Part shown: positions 22,900 through 31,706 of the stretch, in pieces
Position numbering within the stretch: the first letter of the stretch is position 1
How the letters are laid out: every line of letters begins with the position of its first letter
Assembly: GCF_000619825.1 (NCBI RefSeq)
Contig: NZ_JHUW01000012.1
Coordinates: 93,258-157,257, forward strand
DNA from: Prevotella sp. MA2016
GTDB lineage: Bacteria > Bacteroidota > Bacteroidia > Bacteroidales > Bacteroidaceae
Direction: 5' to 3'
Length of the DNA stretch: 64,000 bases
The notes under the pieces: model-generated
Databases searched by the model: none
What the model saw: only the letters and a program-made list of their open reading frames with translations
Told to the model about the DNA's origin: nothing
Made by a program: the position numbers and the translations under genes

Positions 22900-24705
22900 G
22901 TGGAGACAACAGTAACAGACAGAAGACCGGAGTGGCTGAAGCACCTGCACAACTGGCGCGTGGAGCACGTAAGCGAGAGGATGTTTATGATTATCCTCGC
23001 ATTGCTTGTGGGCTTCTTTGCAGCAGTGGCAGCTTTTGTGCTGCACTGGATTATCAACCAGATTGTTCTGGTGCTCACCAGTTCGTTTGCAGCAGAGCGC
23101 GCCAACTGGCTTTATCTGGTATATCCTGTTGTCGGCATTTATCTCACCTCGCTCTTTGTACGCTACGTCGTCAAAGACAACATATCACACGGCATCACGC
23201 GCATTCTATATGCCATCTCGTCCAACCGCTCGCGACTGAAATCGCACAACTGCTGGTCGAGCGTCATCGCGTCGGCCATCACCATCGGATTTGGTGGATC
23301 AGTAGGAGCCGAGGCACCTATCGTGCTTACCGGTTCGGCCATCGGATCTAACCTGGGACAGCTGTTCCATCTCGACCGAAAGATGCTGATGACTCTTGTA
23401 GGCTGTGGTGCGGCTGGCGCCATAGCAGGCATCTTCAAAGCACCTATAGCAGGATTGGTATTCACGCTCGAGGTGCTGATGATAGATATGACCATGTCGG
23501 CACTGCTACCTATCCTGGTATCATGCGTCACAGCCACCGTGTTCACCTATATCTTTAGCGGCGACTCATCGCTCTTCACCTTCCATCTCGACAGCGAGTG
23601 GAGCGTGCAGCGCATACCAGCCTGCATCAGCTTAGGCATCGCCTGCGGACTGGTTTCGCTTTACTTCATCCGCATGATGGGCGTGTGCGAGGATGTGTTC
23701 TCGAAATTCAAGGACAAGCCTTACACAAAACTGGCCATCGGAGGCATCACACTGAGTCTGCTCATCTTCCTGTTTCCTGCGCTTTATGGCGAGGGTTACA
23801 GCAGCATCAATCTGCTGTTGAACGGACAGAATGCCGACGACTGGAACCGCATACTCAACAACTCGATGTTCTCAGGTCAGGGTTCACTGCTACTGGTTTA
23901 CATCGCGCTCGTGCTGTTCACCAAAGTAGTAGCCACATCAGCCACCAACGGTGGAGGCGGTTGCGGCGGTACATTTGCACCCTCACTGTTTATCGGTTGC
24001 TTCACGGGATTCCTCTTCTCACGCCTTTGGAACATCAACGAGATAGGTGTTTATGTTCCTGAGAAGAACTTTGCACTGCTGGGTATGGCTGGTGTGATGT
24101 CGGGAGTGATGCACGCACCGCTCACAGGTATATTCCTGATTGCCGAACTCACTGGCGGATACTCAATGTTTATGCCACTGATGATAGTAAGCGTGTGCGC
24201 ATATATCACCATCAGCATTTTTGAGCCACACAGCATCTATGGTTCGCGACTGGCCAAGCAGGGCAAACTGCTCACCCACCATACCGACCACGCCGTGCTC
24301 ACGCTGATGAATCTCGACTCGGTGATAGAGCGCGATTACTTAGGTGTAGAACCTGATATGGAGCTGAATGAGATTGTACACAAGATCAGTCGCAGCCACA
24401 CTACTGTTCTGCCTGTGCTCGATGCGGGCGGAAAACTGCTCGGCGAGATCGACATCATGAAAATCAGAAACGTAGTATTCAGAATAGAACTCTATCACCA
24501 CTTCAAAGCCTCACAGCTCATGACCGAGCCCAAGGCTATATTGAATGATGGCATGCAGATGCGACAGGTGATGCGCGATTTCGACCGTACCGGTGCCAAC
24601 TGGCTACCTGTGCTCGACGCCGACAACCGTCTGAAAGGATACATCTCGCGCCAGCGCATCTACACCATGTACCGCAAAATGGTTGCAGATATGAGTGAAG
24701 ATTAA
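22900..24705 (+). CDS. ClC chloride channel/antiporter with CBS domains
   Basis: 601 residues. About ten membrane helices (residues 25-435), with ClC filter motifs GGSVGAEAPIVLTG (gating Glu kept, though the usual GREGP is GAEAP), GCGAAGAIAGIFKAPIAG and GGTFAPSLFIG. Two C-terminal CBS domains follow (about 465-595). The start is GTG at 22900, directly after the previous stop; the first ATG downstream would remove the N-terminal helix. Part of the prfC-sua5-clc-fmt run. Confidence 0.88.
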   Translation: METTVTDRRPEWLKHLHNWRVEHVSERMFMIILALLVGFFAAVAAFVLHWIINQIVLVLTSSFAAERANWLYLVYPVVGIYLTSLFVRYVVKDNISHGITRILYAISSNRSRLKSHNCWSSVIASAITIGFGGSVGAEAPIVLTGSAIGSNLGQLFHLDRKMLMTLVGCGAAGAIAGIFKAPIAGLVFTLEVLMIDMTMSALLPILVSCVTATVFTYIFSGDSSLFTFHLDSEWSVQRIPACISLGIACGLVSLYFIRMMGVCEDVFSKFKDKPYTKLAIGGITLSLLIFLFPALYGEGYSSINLLLNGQNADDWNRILNNSMFSGQGSLLLVYIALVLFTKVVATSATNGGGGCGGTFAPSLFIGCFTGFLFSRLWNINEIGVYVPEKNFALLGMAGVMSGVMHAPLTGIFLIAELTGGYSMFMPLMIVSVCAYITISIFEPHSIYGSRLAKQGKLLTHHTDHAVLTLMNLDSVIERDYLGVEPDMELNEIVHKISRSHTTVLPVLDAGGKLLGEIDIMKIRNVVFRIELYHHFKASQLMTEPKAILNDGMQMRQVMRDFDRTGANWLPVLDADNRLKGYISRQRIYTMYRKMVADMSED

Positions 24706-24708
24706 TAT

Positions 24709-24804
24709 TAGGCACGGATTACACGGCTCTCTTTTAGAGAAACGCTGCTTTCTTTATGCGGAGACAGCCGTGTCTTTTTATAAAAAAGCCGCGTAATCCG
24801 TGCC
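24709..24804. repeat. CACGGATT palindromic repeat between clc and fmt
   Basis: The left end (GGCACGGATTACACGGCT) and right end (AGCCGCGTAATCCGTGCC) are inverted copies with one mismatch. Inside, ACACGGCT recurs inverted as AGCCGTGT (24766-24773). Bases 24711-24753 match the in-gene fragment at 8950-8996. It may fold into a large stem in the clc-fmt transcript. Confidence 0.85.
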
Positions 24805-24822
24805 AAGAAAAAAAAATAGAAG

Positions 24823-25797
24823 ATGGAAAAGAAGGATTTAAGGATTGTATTTATGGGAACGCCGGAGTTTGCAGTGGAAACACTAAAGGCACTGGTGGAG
24901 AACGATTATAATGTAGTGGCAGTGGTAACACAGCCAGATAAGCCCGTGGGCCGCCATCAGACAGAGATGCAGCCGTCAGAGGTTAAGAAGTATGCCCTGG
25001 AGCACAATCTGCCCGTGCTGCAACCTGTGAAGATGAAGGACCCCGAGTTTGTAGAGCAGTTGCGCAGCTATCAGGCCAACCTGCAAGTGGTAGTGGCATT
25101 CCGCATGCTCCCCGAGGTGGTTTGGGATATGCCTGAGTATGGCACATTCAATGTTCATGCAGCTCTGCTTCCGCAGTATCGCGGCGCTGCGCCTATCAAC
25201 TGGGCTGTGATTCACGGCGAAACACAAACAGGCGTCACCACATTCTTCCTCGACCACGATATCGACACCGGTCGCATCATCATGCAGAAACCCTTCGACA
25301 TCCCCGACACTGCCGACGTGGAGTACGTTTACGACGGATTGATGCATCTGGGTGCCGAAATCTGTCTGGAGACATTAGAAAAGATCATCGCTGCCGACGG
25401 ACACCCCGAAAGCATCCCTCAGGAGCAGATGATACCCGTAGCTAGCGAACTGCACGCTGCACCAAAAATATTCAAAGAAACCTGCCAGATCAACTGGAAT
25501 CAGTCGGCAAAACAGGTTTATGATTTTGTCCGAGGCCTCTCGCCCTACCCCGGCGCATGGACCACACTGGTATCACCCGAGGGTAAAGAGACGGTGCTGA
25601 AGATTTTCAAAACCAGCAAGACTGGCAACACCAGCGGTCAGTTTGGTCATACCGCCGTGATAGACCGCAAACCCTGCATCAAAGCTGCCGACGAACTGCT
25701 GATGATAGAAGAGCTGCAACTGGCAGGAAAAAAGCGCATGAACGGTAAAGATTTCTTGAACGGAATAAAAAATTTCGAGAATTATATAATAAAGTAA
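24823..25797 (+). CDS. fmt: Methionyl-tRNA formyltransferase
   Basis: Formylates initiator Met-tRNA using 10-formyltetrahydrofolate. 324 residues: IVFMGTPEFAVETLKAL at the N-terminus, VVTQPDKPVGR, the catalytic NVHAALLPQYRGAAPINWAV with the HGE and DHDIDTG motifs, then the C-terminal OB-like domain. Normal length. Confidence 0.96.
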   Translation: MEKKDLRIVFMGTPEFAVETLKALVENDYNVVAVVTQPDKPVGRHQTEMQPSEVKKYALEHNLPVLQPVKMKDPEFVEQLRSYQANLQVVVAFRMLPEVVWDMPEYGTFNVHAALLPQYRGAAPINWAVIHGETQTGVTTFFLDHDIDTGRIIMQKPFDIPDTADVEYVYDGLMHLGAEICLETLEKIIAADGHPESIPQEQMIPVASELHAAPKIFKETCQINWNQSAKQVYDFVRGLSPYPGAWTTLVSPEGKETVLKIFKTSKTGNTSGQFGHTAVIDRKPCIKAADELLMIEELQLAGKKRMNGKDFLNGIKNFENYIIK

Positions 25798-25847
25798 GAT
25801 ATAACAACGTTTCTATATATAGGTAAAACAATTAAAACAGACTGCCT

Positions 25848-25979
25848 ATGAAGATTTTTACTCCAGACGACACGACGTTCAGTGAGAAGACGTACAAGCC
25901 ACGCAAGCAAACGCTTGACATCATCCGGCTTGTTGCCTATTCCTATAATAGAAACAAAAAAACGTCAAACCTGAACTAA
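25848..25979 (+). CDS. Possible 43-residue conserved small protein
   Basis: ATG at 25848 to TAA at 25977 encodes MKIFTPDDTTFSEKTYKPRK, then QTLDIIRLVAYSYN and a basic end. It sits 50 bases after fmt and 11 bases before rpe in the same direction. The pattern (acidic start, PR/K-x-x-TLDIIRxxAYSY) looks protein-like rather than random. Function unknown. Confidence 0.5.
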   Translation: MKIFTPDDTTFSEKTYKPRKQTLDIIRLVAYSYNRNKKTSNLN

Positions 25980-25990
25980 CTTAAGGAATT

Positions 25991-26638
25991 ATGGCATTAG
26001 TATCACCATCATTACTTGCCGCGGACTTTCTGCATCTTGACCGCGACATCAACATGATTAATCGCAGTGAGGCCGACTGGCTTCATCTCGACGTGATGGA
26101 CGGATCATTCGTACCCAACATCTCGTTTGGTTTCCCCGTACTCGAAGCAGTAGCAAAAGCATGCACCAAACCGCTTGATGTGCATTATATGATAGAGCAT
26201 CCTGAGCGCTACATTGCACAGACAGCCAAGCTGGGTGCAATGATGATGAATGTACACTATGAAGCCTGCTTACACTTACACCGCACCATTCAGGAGATTC
26301 ATCAGGCCGGTATGAAAGCTGGCGTAACACTCAACCCCGCCACACCTGTCAACGTGCTCGAAGATATCATCGCCGATGTGGATATGGTATTGCTGATGAG
26401 TGTGAACCCTGGCTTTGGCGGACAGAAATTCATAGAGAACACCATCGACAAAGTGAAGCGCCTGCGACAGCTGATAACAGAAAAGAACAGTCAGGCACTG
26501 ATTGAGGTGGATGGCGGCGTACAGGGCGAGACTGCCCCACGACTAGTGGCAGCCGGAGTGGACGTACTTGTGAGTGGCAGCTACGTTTTCGGAGCCACCG
26601 ACCCCGAAGGCGTCATCAAATCACTCCGTTCACTCTAG
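25991..26638 (+). CDS. rpe: Ribulose-phosphate 3-epimerase
   Basis: Interconverts ribulose-5-phosphate and xylulose-5-phosphate. 215 residues, TIM barrel with VSPSLLAADF, LHLDVMDGSFVPNISFG (metal and catalytic Asp), HYMIEHPERY, MSVNPGFGGQKFI and EVDGGVQGE followed by GSYVFGA. The end overlaps the convergent sigma factor gene by 9 bases. Confidence 0.95.
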   Translation: MALVSPSLLAADFLHLDRDINMINRSEADWLHLDVMDGSFVPNISFGFPVLEAVAKACTKPLDVHYMIEHPERYIAQTAKLGAMMMNVHYEACLHLHRTIQEIHQAGMKAGVTLNPATPVNVLEDIIADVDMVLLMSVNPGFGGQKFIENTIDKVKRLRQLITEKNSQALIEVDGGVQGETAPRLVAAGVDVLVSGSYVFGATDPEGVIKSLRSL

Positions 26639-27226
26639 ACAAAGATTCATACCATATTGGCGCGACAGACGGCGCATGTTGATAAGGGCGTATCTCATAC
26701 GTCCTAGGGATGTATTGATGCTTACGTGGGTCTCCTCAGCAATCTCCTTGAAAGAGAGCTCCTGAAAGTATCGCATATACACCACCTGACGCTGAGGAGC
26801 TGGCAGGGATTCCATCAAAACGCACACCTGGCGCAATGTGTTAAGATTCGACAGCTCCACTTCGCGATTGCTACCTATCATAAAATCGCCTTTGATGTTA
26901 CTCAAATCATTGCCCTTCGGACCATCAACGATAAATGCGGCACTCTGAGCGCGATAGTGATCCACAATCACGTTGTGAGCTATACACATAATCCAACACA
27001 GCATCTTACCAGATTCACGATACTCATGAGCATGAATCTTTGATACCACTCTCAGGAATGTCTCCTGAAAAAGATCGTTGGCCACATCATCATCCTTCAC
27101 TATACTTATAATGTAAGCGAAGACTTTGTTCTGATTACGTGAGAGAAACTCGTCGAATGCACGGTTATTACCATCAAGATAAGCCTGAACCAACTCTGAG
27201 TCGTTCATACTTTTAATTGTACTCAT
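26630..27226 (-). CDS. ECF-type RNA polymerase sigma factor
   Basis: 198 residues with sigma region 2 (KVFAYIISIVKDDDVANDLFQ to MLCWIMCIAHNVIVDHYR, about 34-93) and region 4 (LPAPQRQVVYMRYFQELSF to INTSLGRMRYALINMRRL, about 140-190). No anti-sigma factor gene is adjacent; the upstream neighbour is divergent. The regulon cannot be told from the sequence. Confidence 0.88.
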   Translation of the reverse strand: MSTIKSMNDSELVQAYLDGNNRAFDEFLSRNQNKVFAYIISIVKDDDVANDLFQETFLRVVSKIHAHEYRESGKMLCWIMCIAHNVIVDHYRAQSAAFIVDGPKGNDLSNIKGDFMIGSNREVELSNLNTLRQVCVLMESLPAPQRQVVYMRYFQELSFKEIAEETHVSINTSLGRMRYALINMRRLSRQYGMNLCLE

Positions 27227-27369
27227 AATCTCAAAAATTTAAAGTTGAGTAGAGTTTGTTTCGATAGGCAATAATCTTTAATTGTTAATATTTGAGGGCA
27301 AAAATAGATATTTTTTACCAAATCACCAAAAAAAATGGTCAAAAACTTAACATTGTGCCATTTTTTTAC

Positions 27370-27378
27370 TAATTTTGC
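27370..27378 (+). promoter_or_regulatory. Promoter -7 element of the kinase-nucleotidyltransferase gene
   Basis: TAATTTTGC, 32 bases upstream of the ATG at 27410. Confidence 0.5.
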
Positions 27379-27409
27379 AGTATTGAAATAACCTAAAAAA
27401 GGAAAAAAT

Positions 27410-29347
27410 ATGAAACTATTCGTACCGGGCCGCCTGTGTTTGTTTGGTGAACATACCGACTGGGCAGGACACTATCGAACCATGAATGCCGACATCAAAC
27501 CTGGAGCAGCTATCGTGACAGGTATTGAGCAGGGAATCTACGCTGAAGTAGAGAAGTCGAGTATTTTCGAGCTTTACAGCACAGCCGATGAGATAAAAAG
27601 TGTGTGGCAGGATTTCAGCTGCCGCATGAACGAGACTGAACTAAAGCGGATTGCAAAAAGCGGATCATTCTTCTGTTACTGTGCAGGTGTAGCCTCATAT
27701 ATGCTCGAATGGTATAAGGTGGGCGGCGTGCGCATCCGTATCACAGACATGACGCTCCCAATGAAAAGCGGCCTGTCATCGTCAGCTGCTATCTGTGTGC
27801 TGGTAGCTCGCGCTTTTAATCAGCTATACAATTTGAACCTCAATACGCTAGGCGAGATGAACATTGCCTACCTGGGCGAGTTGCGCACCAGCAGCCGTTG
27901 CGGGCGTCTGGACCAGGCTTGCGCATTCGGTGTAAAGCCAAATCTGATGACCTTCGACGGCGATGAGATTGAGGTGCGCTCACTCAACGTAAAAAAACCG
28001 CTTCACTGGGTGTTTGCTGATTTGTGCGCCGAGAAGGATACAATCAAAATCCTGTCCGACCTTAACAAAGCATACCCATTCCCCAACAGCGATGCTGAAC
28101 GGGCAGAACACCAAGCACTGGGCGAACAGAACTTGGATATCGTTGAGCGCGCCATCAAATACATGGCAGCTGGCGATGCTGAGAGTCTAGGAAAACTGAT
28201 GACTGAGGCAGAAACGCTCTTTGATGAGAAAATAGCGCCTATGTCGGAAGCATTACACTCACCCAAACTGCATGCCACCCTGCACGACCCCAACATTCAG
28301 TCATGGATTTGGGGAGGAAAAGGTGTTGGATCACACGGCGACGGCTCTGTACAGTTCCTGGCACGCGATGAAGCATCGCAGCAAAAAGTGGCCGACTATC
28401 TGAATGAGAAAGGTATGAAGGCCTACACGCTCACACTGAAGCCTGTTCACACCGTGCGTCGCGCCATTATTCCTGTGGCTGGTTTTGGCACCCGACTCTA
28501 CCCCAGCACGCGCATCATCAAGAAAGACTTCTTCCCCATACCCTGCCCTGACGGCATGGTGCGCCCAGTCATCCTCATTCTGCTCGAAGAACTCATACAG
28601 AGCGGTATCGAAGAAATATGCCTGGTACTGGGTTCAGAGGATGAACGACAGCAATATATCGACTTCTTCGAGACACCACTATCCGAAGAACATCTGCGCA
28701 AACTGAACCCCGAAGCGCAGGAGTATGAGAATCATATATTGGATATAGGTAAGAAACTGCACTACGTATATCAGCGCGAGAAACGTGGCTTTGGCCATGC
28801 TGTTTACCAGGCTGCACAGTTTGCCGGCAACGAACCTGTGTTACTTTTGCTTGGCGACACACTATATCGCAGTCAGTCTAACAAGCCTTGCGCTCTACAA
28901 ATGATTGAGGACTATGAGCGCTATAACAAATTGATGGTAAGTATCCACCCTATTCCTCTATCCGAGGTTAGCCGCTATGGCATCCTTCATGGTGTATGGG
29001 AGGACAACGACCACACCATCCTCAACGTGACAACAATAACAGAAAAGCCCAAGGCAAGCTATGCCGAGGAGTTTCTTGCTGTACGCAATAAAAGAGGTGA
29101 AAAAGAATATTACAGCGTATTCGGACAATATATTATCACCCCAGAGGTGTTCTCACAACTACATGAGGACATCATGCAAAAAGAAATTGATGGCGACCAC
29201 ATTTCAGAAATCGAACTCACGTCGGCCCTCGAAGCTGTTCGCAAACGCAGCGGAATGGTTGGTGTAAGATTAAAAGGTCGCATGTTCGACATGGGAAATC
29301 CTGCCGCCCTTACACAAGCCATCGCAGAATTTTCAGCACCTCAATAA
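27410..29347 (+). CDS. GHMP sugar kinase fused to sugar nucleotidyltransferase
   Basis: 645 residues, two enzymes in one chain. Residues 1 to about 345 are a GHMP kinase: PGRLCLFGEHTDWAG at 6-20 (galactokinase-like substrate motif), the ATP loop LPMKSGLSSSAA, and GGKGVGSHGDGSVQFL near 300. Residues about 350-640 are a nucleotidyltransferase of the UTP-glucose-1-phosphate uridylyltransferase type: IIPVAGFGTRLYPSTRIIKK, LLLLGDTLY, EIELTSALEAV. The chain could make an NDP-sugar directly from a free sugar, as in L-fucokinase/GDP-fucose pyrophosphorylase; the sugar is unknown. Terminator at 29350. Confidence 0.85.
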   Translation: MKLFVPGRLCLFGEHTDWAGHYRTMNADIKPGAAIVTGIEQGIYAEVEKSSIFELYSTADEIKSVWQDFSCRMNETELKRIAKSGSFFCYCAGVASYMLEWYKVGGVRIRITDMTLPMKSGLSSSAAICVLVARAFNQLYNLNLNTLGEMNIAYLGELRTSSRCGRLDQACAFGVKPNLMTFDGDEIEVRSLNVKKPLHWVFADLCAEKDTIKILSDLNKAYPFPNSDAERAEHQALGEQNLDIVERAIKYMAAGDAESLGKLMTEAETLFDEKIAPMSEALHSPKLHATLHDPNIQSWIWGGKGVGSHGDGSVQFLARDEASQQKVADYLNEKGMKAYTLTLKPVHTVRRAIIPVAGFGTRLYPSTRIIKKDFFPIPCPDGMVRPVILILLEELIQSGIEEICLVLGSEDERQQYIDFFETPLSEEHLRKLNPEAQEYENHILDIGKKLHYVYQREKRGFGHAVYQAAQFAGNEPVLLLLGDTLYRSQSNKPCALQMIEDYERYNKLMVSIHPIPLSEVSRYGILHGVWEDNDHTILNVTTITEKPKASYAEEFLAVRNKRGEKEYYSVFGQYIITPEVFSQLHEDIMQKEIDGDHISEIELTSALEAVRKRSGMVGVRLKGRMFDMGNPAALTQAIAEFSAPQ

Positions 29348-29349
29348 AA

Positions 29350-29376
29350 AAATCCCGCTTCGTGCGGGATTTCTTT
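29350..29376. terminator. Bidirectional terminator
   Basis: AATCCCGC, loop TTCGT, GCGGGATT, with TTCTTTATTT to the right and a run of T on the minus strand to the left. It separates the convergent fusion gene and rfbA and overlaps the rfbA stop. Confidence 0.85.
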
Positions 29377-30247
29377 ATTTCACCAAGTTCAAAAGATATT
29401 TACCATAATCATTCTTAGCCATGGGTTTGGCCAACTCAGCCAGCTTTTCTTTTGTAATCCAGCCGCGCTTGTAAGCTATCTCCTCCAAACAAGCCACCTT
29501 CAAACCTTGGCGCTTCTCGATAACCTCGATAAAAGTAGAAGCCTCAGAAAGCGAGTCGTGCGTACCCGTATCGAGCCAAGCAAAGCCGCGCTGCAGCGTC
29601 TGCACTTTCAGTTTCTTCTGGGCCAGATATTCCTGGTTAACGGTGGTAATCTCTAATTCGCCACGAGCAGATGGTTTGATATGCTTCGCAATGTCAACCA
29701 CACTGTTAGGATAGAAATACAAACCTACAACCGCATAATTCGACTTAGGATTTGCAGGTTTCTCTTCTATGCTCAAACAGTTACCATTCGCATCAAACTC
29801 TGCCACACCATAACGCTCCGGATCATTTACATAATAACCGAATACTGTAGCAAGCCCATGCTTTTCGGCATTCTCTACACTCTCTTTCAGCAGTCCTGTA
29901 AAGCCTGAACCATAGAAAATATTATCACCCAGCACCAAACAAGCACTGTCATCACCAATAAACTTCTCACCTATTATAAACGCCTGCGCTAATCCGTCGG
30001 GTGAAGGCTGCTCGGCATACTCAAAACGTACACCATAATCCGACCCGTCGCCTAACAAGCGTTTGAAACCTGGCAAGTCGTAAGGCGTTGAAATAATCAA
30101 TATCTCACGGATACCTGCCAGCATCAGTGCCGAAATAGGATAATAAATCATTGGTTTATCAAAAATCGGGATCAGCTGTTTACTGATTCCTTTGGTTATT
30201 GGATAAAGGCGAGTACCTGAACCACCTGCTAAAACAATTCCTTTCAT
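29375..30247 (-). CDS. rfbA: Glucose-1-phosphate thymidylyltransferase RfbA
   Basis: First step of dTDP-rhamnose synthesis: dTTP plus glucose-1-phosphate. 290 residues with [64 protein letters not shown] and [12 protein letters not shown]. Normal length. A promoter (TATCTTTGC on the minus strand at 30280-30272) lies 25 bases upstream. Confidence 0.95.
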   Translation of the reverse strand: MKGIVLAGGSGTRLYPITKGISKQLIPIFDKPMIYYPISALMLAGIREILIISTPYDLPGFKRLLGDGSDYGVRFEYAEQPSPDGLAQAFIIGEKFIGDDSACLVLGDNIFYGSGFTGLLKESVENAEKHGLATVFGYYVNDPERYGVAEFDANGNCLSIEEKPANPKSNYAVVGLYFYPNSVVDIAKHIKPSARGELEITTVNQEYLAQKKLKVQTLQRGFAWLDTGTHDSLSEASTFIEVIEKRQGLKVACLEEIAYKRGWITKEKLAELAKPMAKNDYGKYLLNLVK

Positions 30248-30288
30248 ACGTTGTTAAATTTTATTTTTGGTGCAAAGATAATAAATAA

Positions 30289-30310
30289 TAAGCACGAATT
30301 ACACGAAATT
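30289..30310. repeat. Half copy of the CACGAATT repeat
   Basis: TAAGCACGAATTACACGAAA matches one repeat arm, with no inverted partner nearby. It lies between the divergent rfbA and the next gene. Confidence 0.6.
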
Positions 30311-30361
30311 AAAAAAAAAACACTAACTTTGCAACCGATTTTAATTAAAAGTAAGATATTT

Positions 30362-30982
30362 ATGGGATTTTGGAATAAATTATTTGGCAATAAGGACGAA
30401 CAGAAGGTTGGCGGCATGGAAGATTTCATGACGCTGATCCGCGTGTACTTTCAGGCTGCCATGGCAGCTGACTTGGGTATCGCAAACCTGGCCGCACTAC
30501 CCGACCTCCGTGTGTTTAAAACCACACTCAAGGTTCCAACAGTCAACAACAAATTAGGTGTTGGCGAACGCAGTCGTTGCAAAAACATGCTTAAATCCAT
30601 GTACGGCATGGACGATGAATTCTTCAAAGAAATCGACTCAAGCCTGCGCAAGCGCTGCAAGAAAATGCAGGATGCTCAGACCTATCTGCTTCAGTTTCAG
30701 GGATTCACTCAGGACATCATGATGCTTACTGGCAACCTGATGAAGTTTAAGCTCCGCCTGCCTGGATTCATGAAGAAAGCACTCTACACCATGACCGAAA
30801 AAACGGTTAACGATATCTTTAATAAAAACGACTTTACCGACCCTGCCGTACTGAAAAGTGTAGTAGCTGTGCGCGAGTATAACCGCCGATTAGGTTTCTC
30901 ACAAAAGTGGGTTACCGACTTCGTATTCAAGGTTGTTATGCTGGCAAAGAAAGAGCCAAAGCCTGCACAAGACGAGAAGTAA
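30362..30982 (+). CDS. Conserved hypothetical protein, 206 residues
   Basis: Soluble, mostly helical and basic: MGFWNKLFGNKDEQKVGGME, then AALPDLRVFKTTLKVPTVNN, LRKRCKKMQDAQTYLLQFQG, and a C-terminal RRLGFSQKWVTDFVFKVVML. No domain recognised; no signal peptide. The ATG at 30362 is used because the promoter-like TAACTTTGC lies at about 30324-30332, inside the longer open frame. Confidence 0.7.
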   Translation: MGFWNKLFGNKDEQKVGGMEDFMTLIRVYFQAAMAADLGIANLAALPDLRVFKTTLKVPTVNNKLGVGERSRCKNMLKSMYGMDDEFFKEIDSSLRKRCKKMQDAQTYLLQFQGFTQDIMMLTGNLMKFKLRLPGFMKKALYTMTEKTVNDIFNKNDFTDPAVLKSVVAVREYNRRLGFSQKWVTDFVFKVVMLAKKEPKPAQDEK

Positions 30983-31066
30983 AAGTTTAAAATTTCTTAA
31001 AAGATAATTGTAAGGCTATTCTTTAAAATAGAAATTATATAACTTTGTACACCAAATAGTTAAATC

Positions 31067-31363
31067 ATGAGTTCAAACGATCAGAGATTATTGGCGTTCG
31101 AGACGCGTGTAAGGCAGATGATTCTCCACTTCAAGCAATTGAAAAAGGAGAATGAAGGCCTTCTTGCGCAGATTGAAAACGATAAACAGGAGATAGCCGA
31201 CCTGCAAGCCAAACTGACTCAGGCGAACAATGATTACAATTCACTGAAGATGGCAAAAATGATGCAAATCACCGACGGCGACCTGGAAAGCGCAAAGAAC
31301 CGCGTCAACAGGATGATACGTAACGTGAATAAATGCATCGCCATTCTGAGCGACGAACAATAA
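31067..31363 (+). CDS. Small coiled-coil protein next to zapA (ZapB-like)
   Basis: 98 residues, nearly all one coiled coil (FKQLKKENEGLLAQIENDKQ, then DLQAKLTQANNDYNSLKMAK), ending in NVNKCIAILSDEQ. The size, shape and position directly before zapA suggest a cell-division accessory protein like ZapB; this is an inference from context. Promoter TAACTTTG at 31040-31047. Confidence 0.65.
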   Translation: MSSNDQRLLAFETRVRQMILHFKQLKKENEGLLAQIENDKQEIADLQAKLTQANNDYNSLKMAKMMQITDGDLESAKNRVNRMIRNVNKCIAILSDEQ

Positions 31364-31378
31364 ATCAAGGTGCCCACA

Positions 31379-31678
31379 ATGACAGAAGTGAATAACGAGA
31401 AACTACATATCAGGTTGCACGTCTATGACGAAGAAATCGAAGTAACCATTAAGCGTTCCGACGAAGAATTCTATCGCAAGGCAGCCAAACTCATCACAGA
31501 CCGTTATAATGCCTATTCTCAGGCATATAAGGGTAAGAAAGGCGAGCACACAATTGCGCTGATGACGCTGATTGATATCGCCCTTATGTATGAGCGTGAA
31601 CTTGGCAACAACGACACTGATCCCTATAATAGTGTTCTCACTAAGTTGACTTCTGAAATTGAAGAAGCCCTTAAGTGA
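31379..31678 (+). CDS. zapA: Cell division protein ZapA
   Basis: Binds FtsZ and promotes filament bundling at the septum. 99 residues: IRLHVYDEEIEVTIKRSDEE, FYRKAAKLITDRYNAY, and a C-terminal helix with ALMTLIDIALMYERE. Start ATG at 31379; a GTG 9 bases earlier is less likely. Between the coiled-coil gene and rny in one operon. Confidence 0.88.
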   Translation: MTEVNNEKLHIRLHVYDEEIEVTIKRSDEEFYRKAAKLITDRYNAYSQAYKGKKGEHTIALMTLIDIALMYERELGNNDTDPYNSVLTKLTSEIEEALK

Positions 31679-31706
31679 GAATATTATTTTTTAACATAGA
31701 TTATAT

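Noticed and set aside
26630..26638. Frameshift at the rpe/sigma factor junction
   Set aside because: It is a simple 9-base convergent overlap; both proteins have normal ends.
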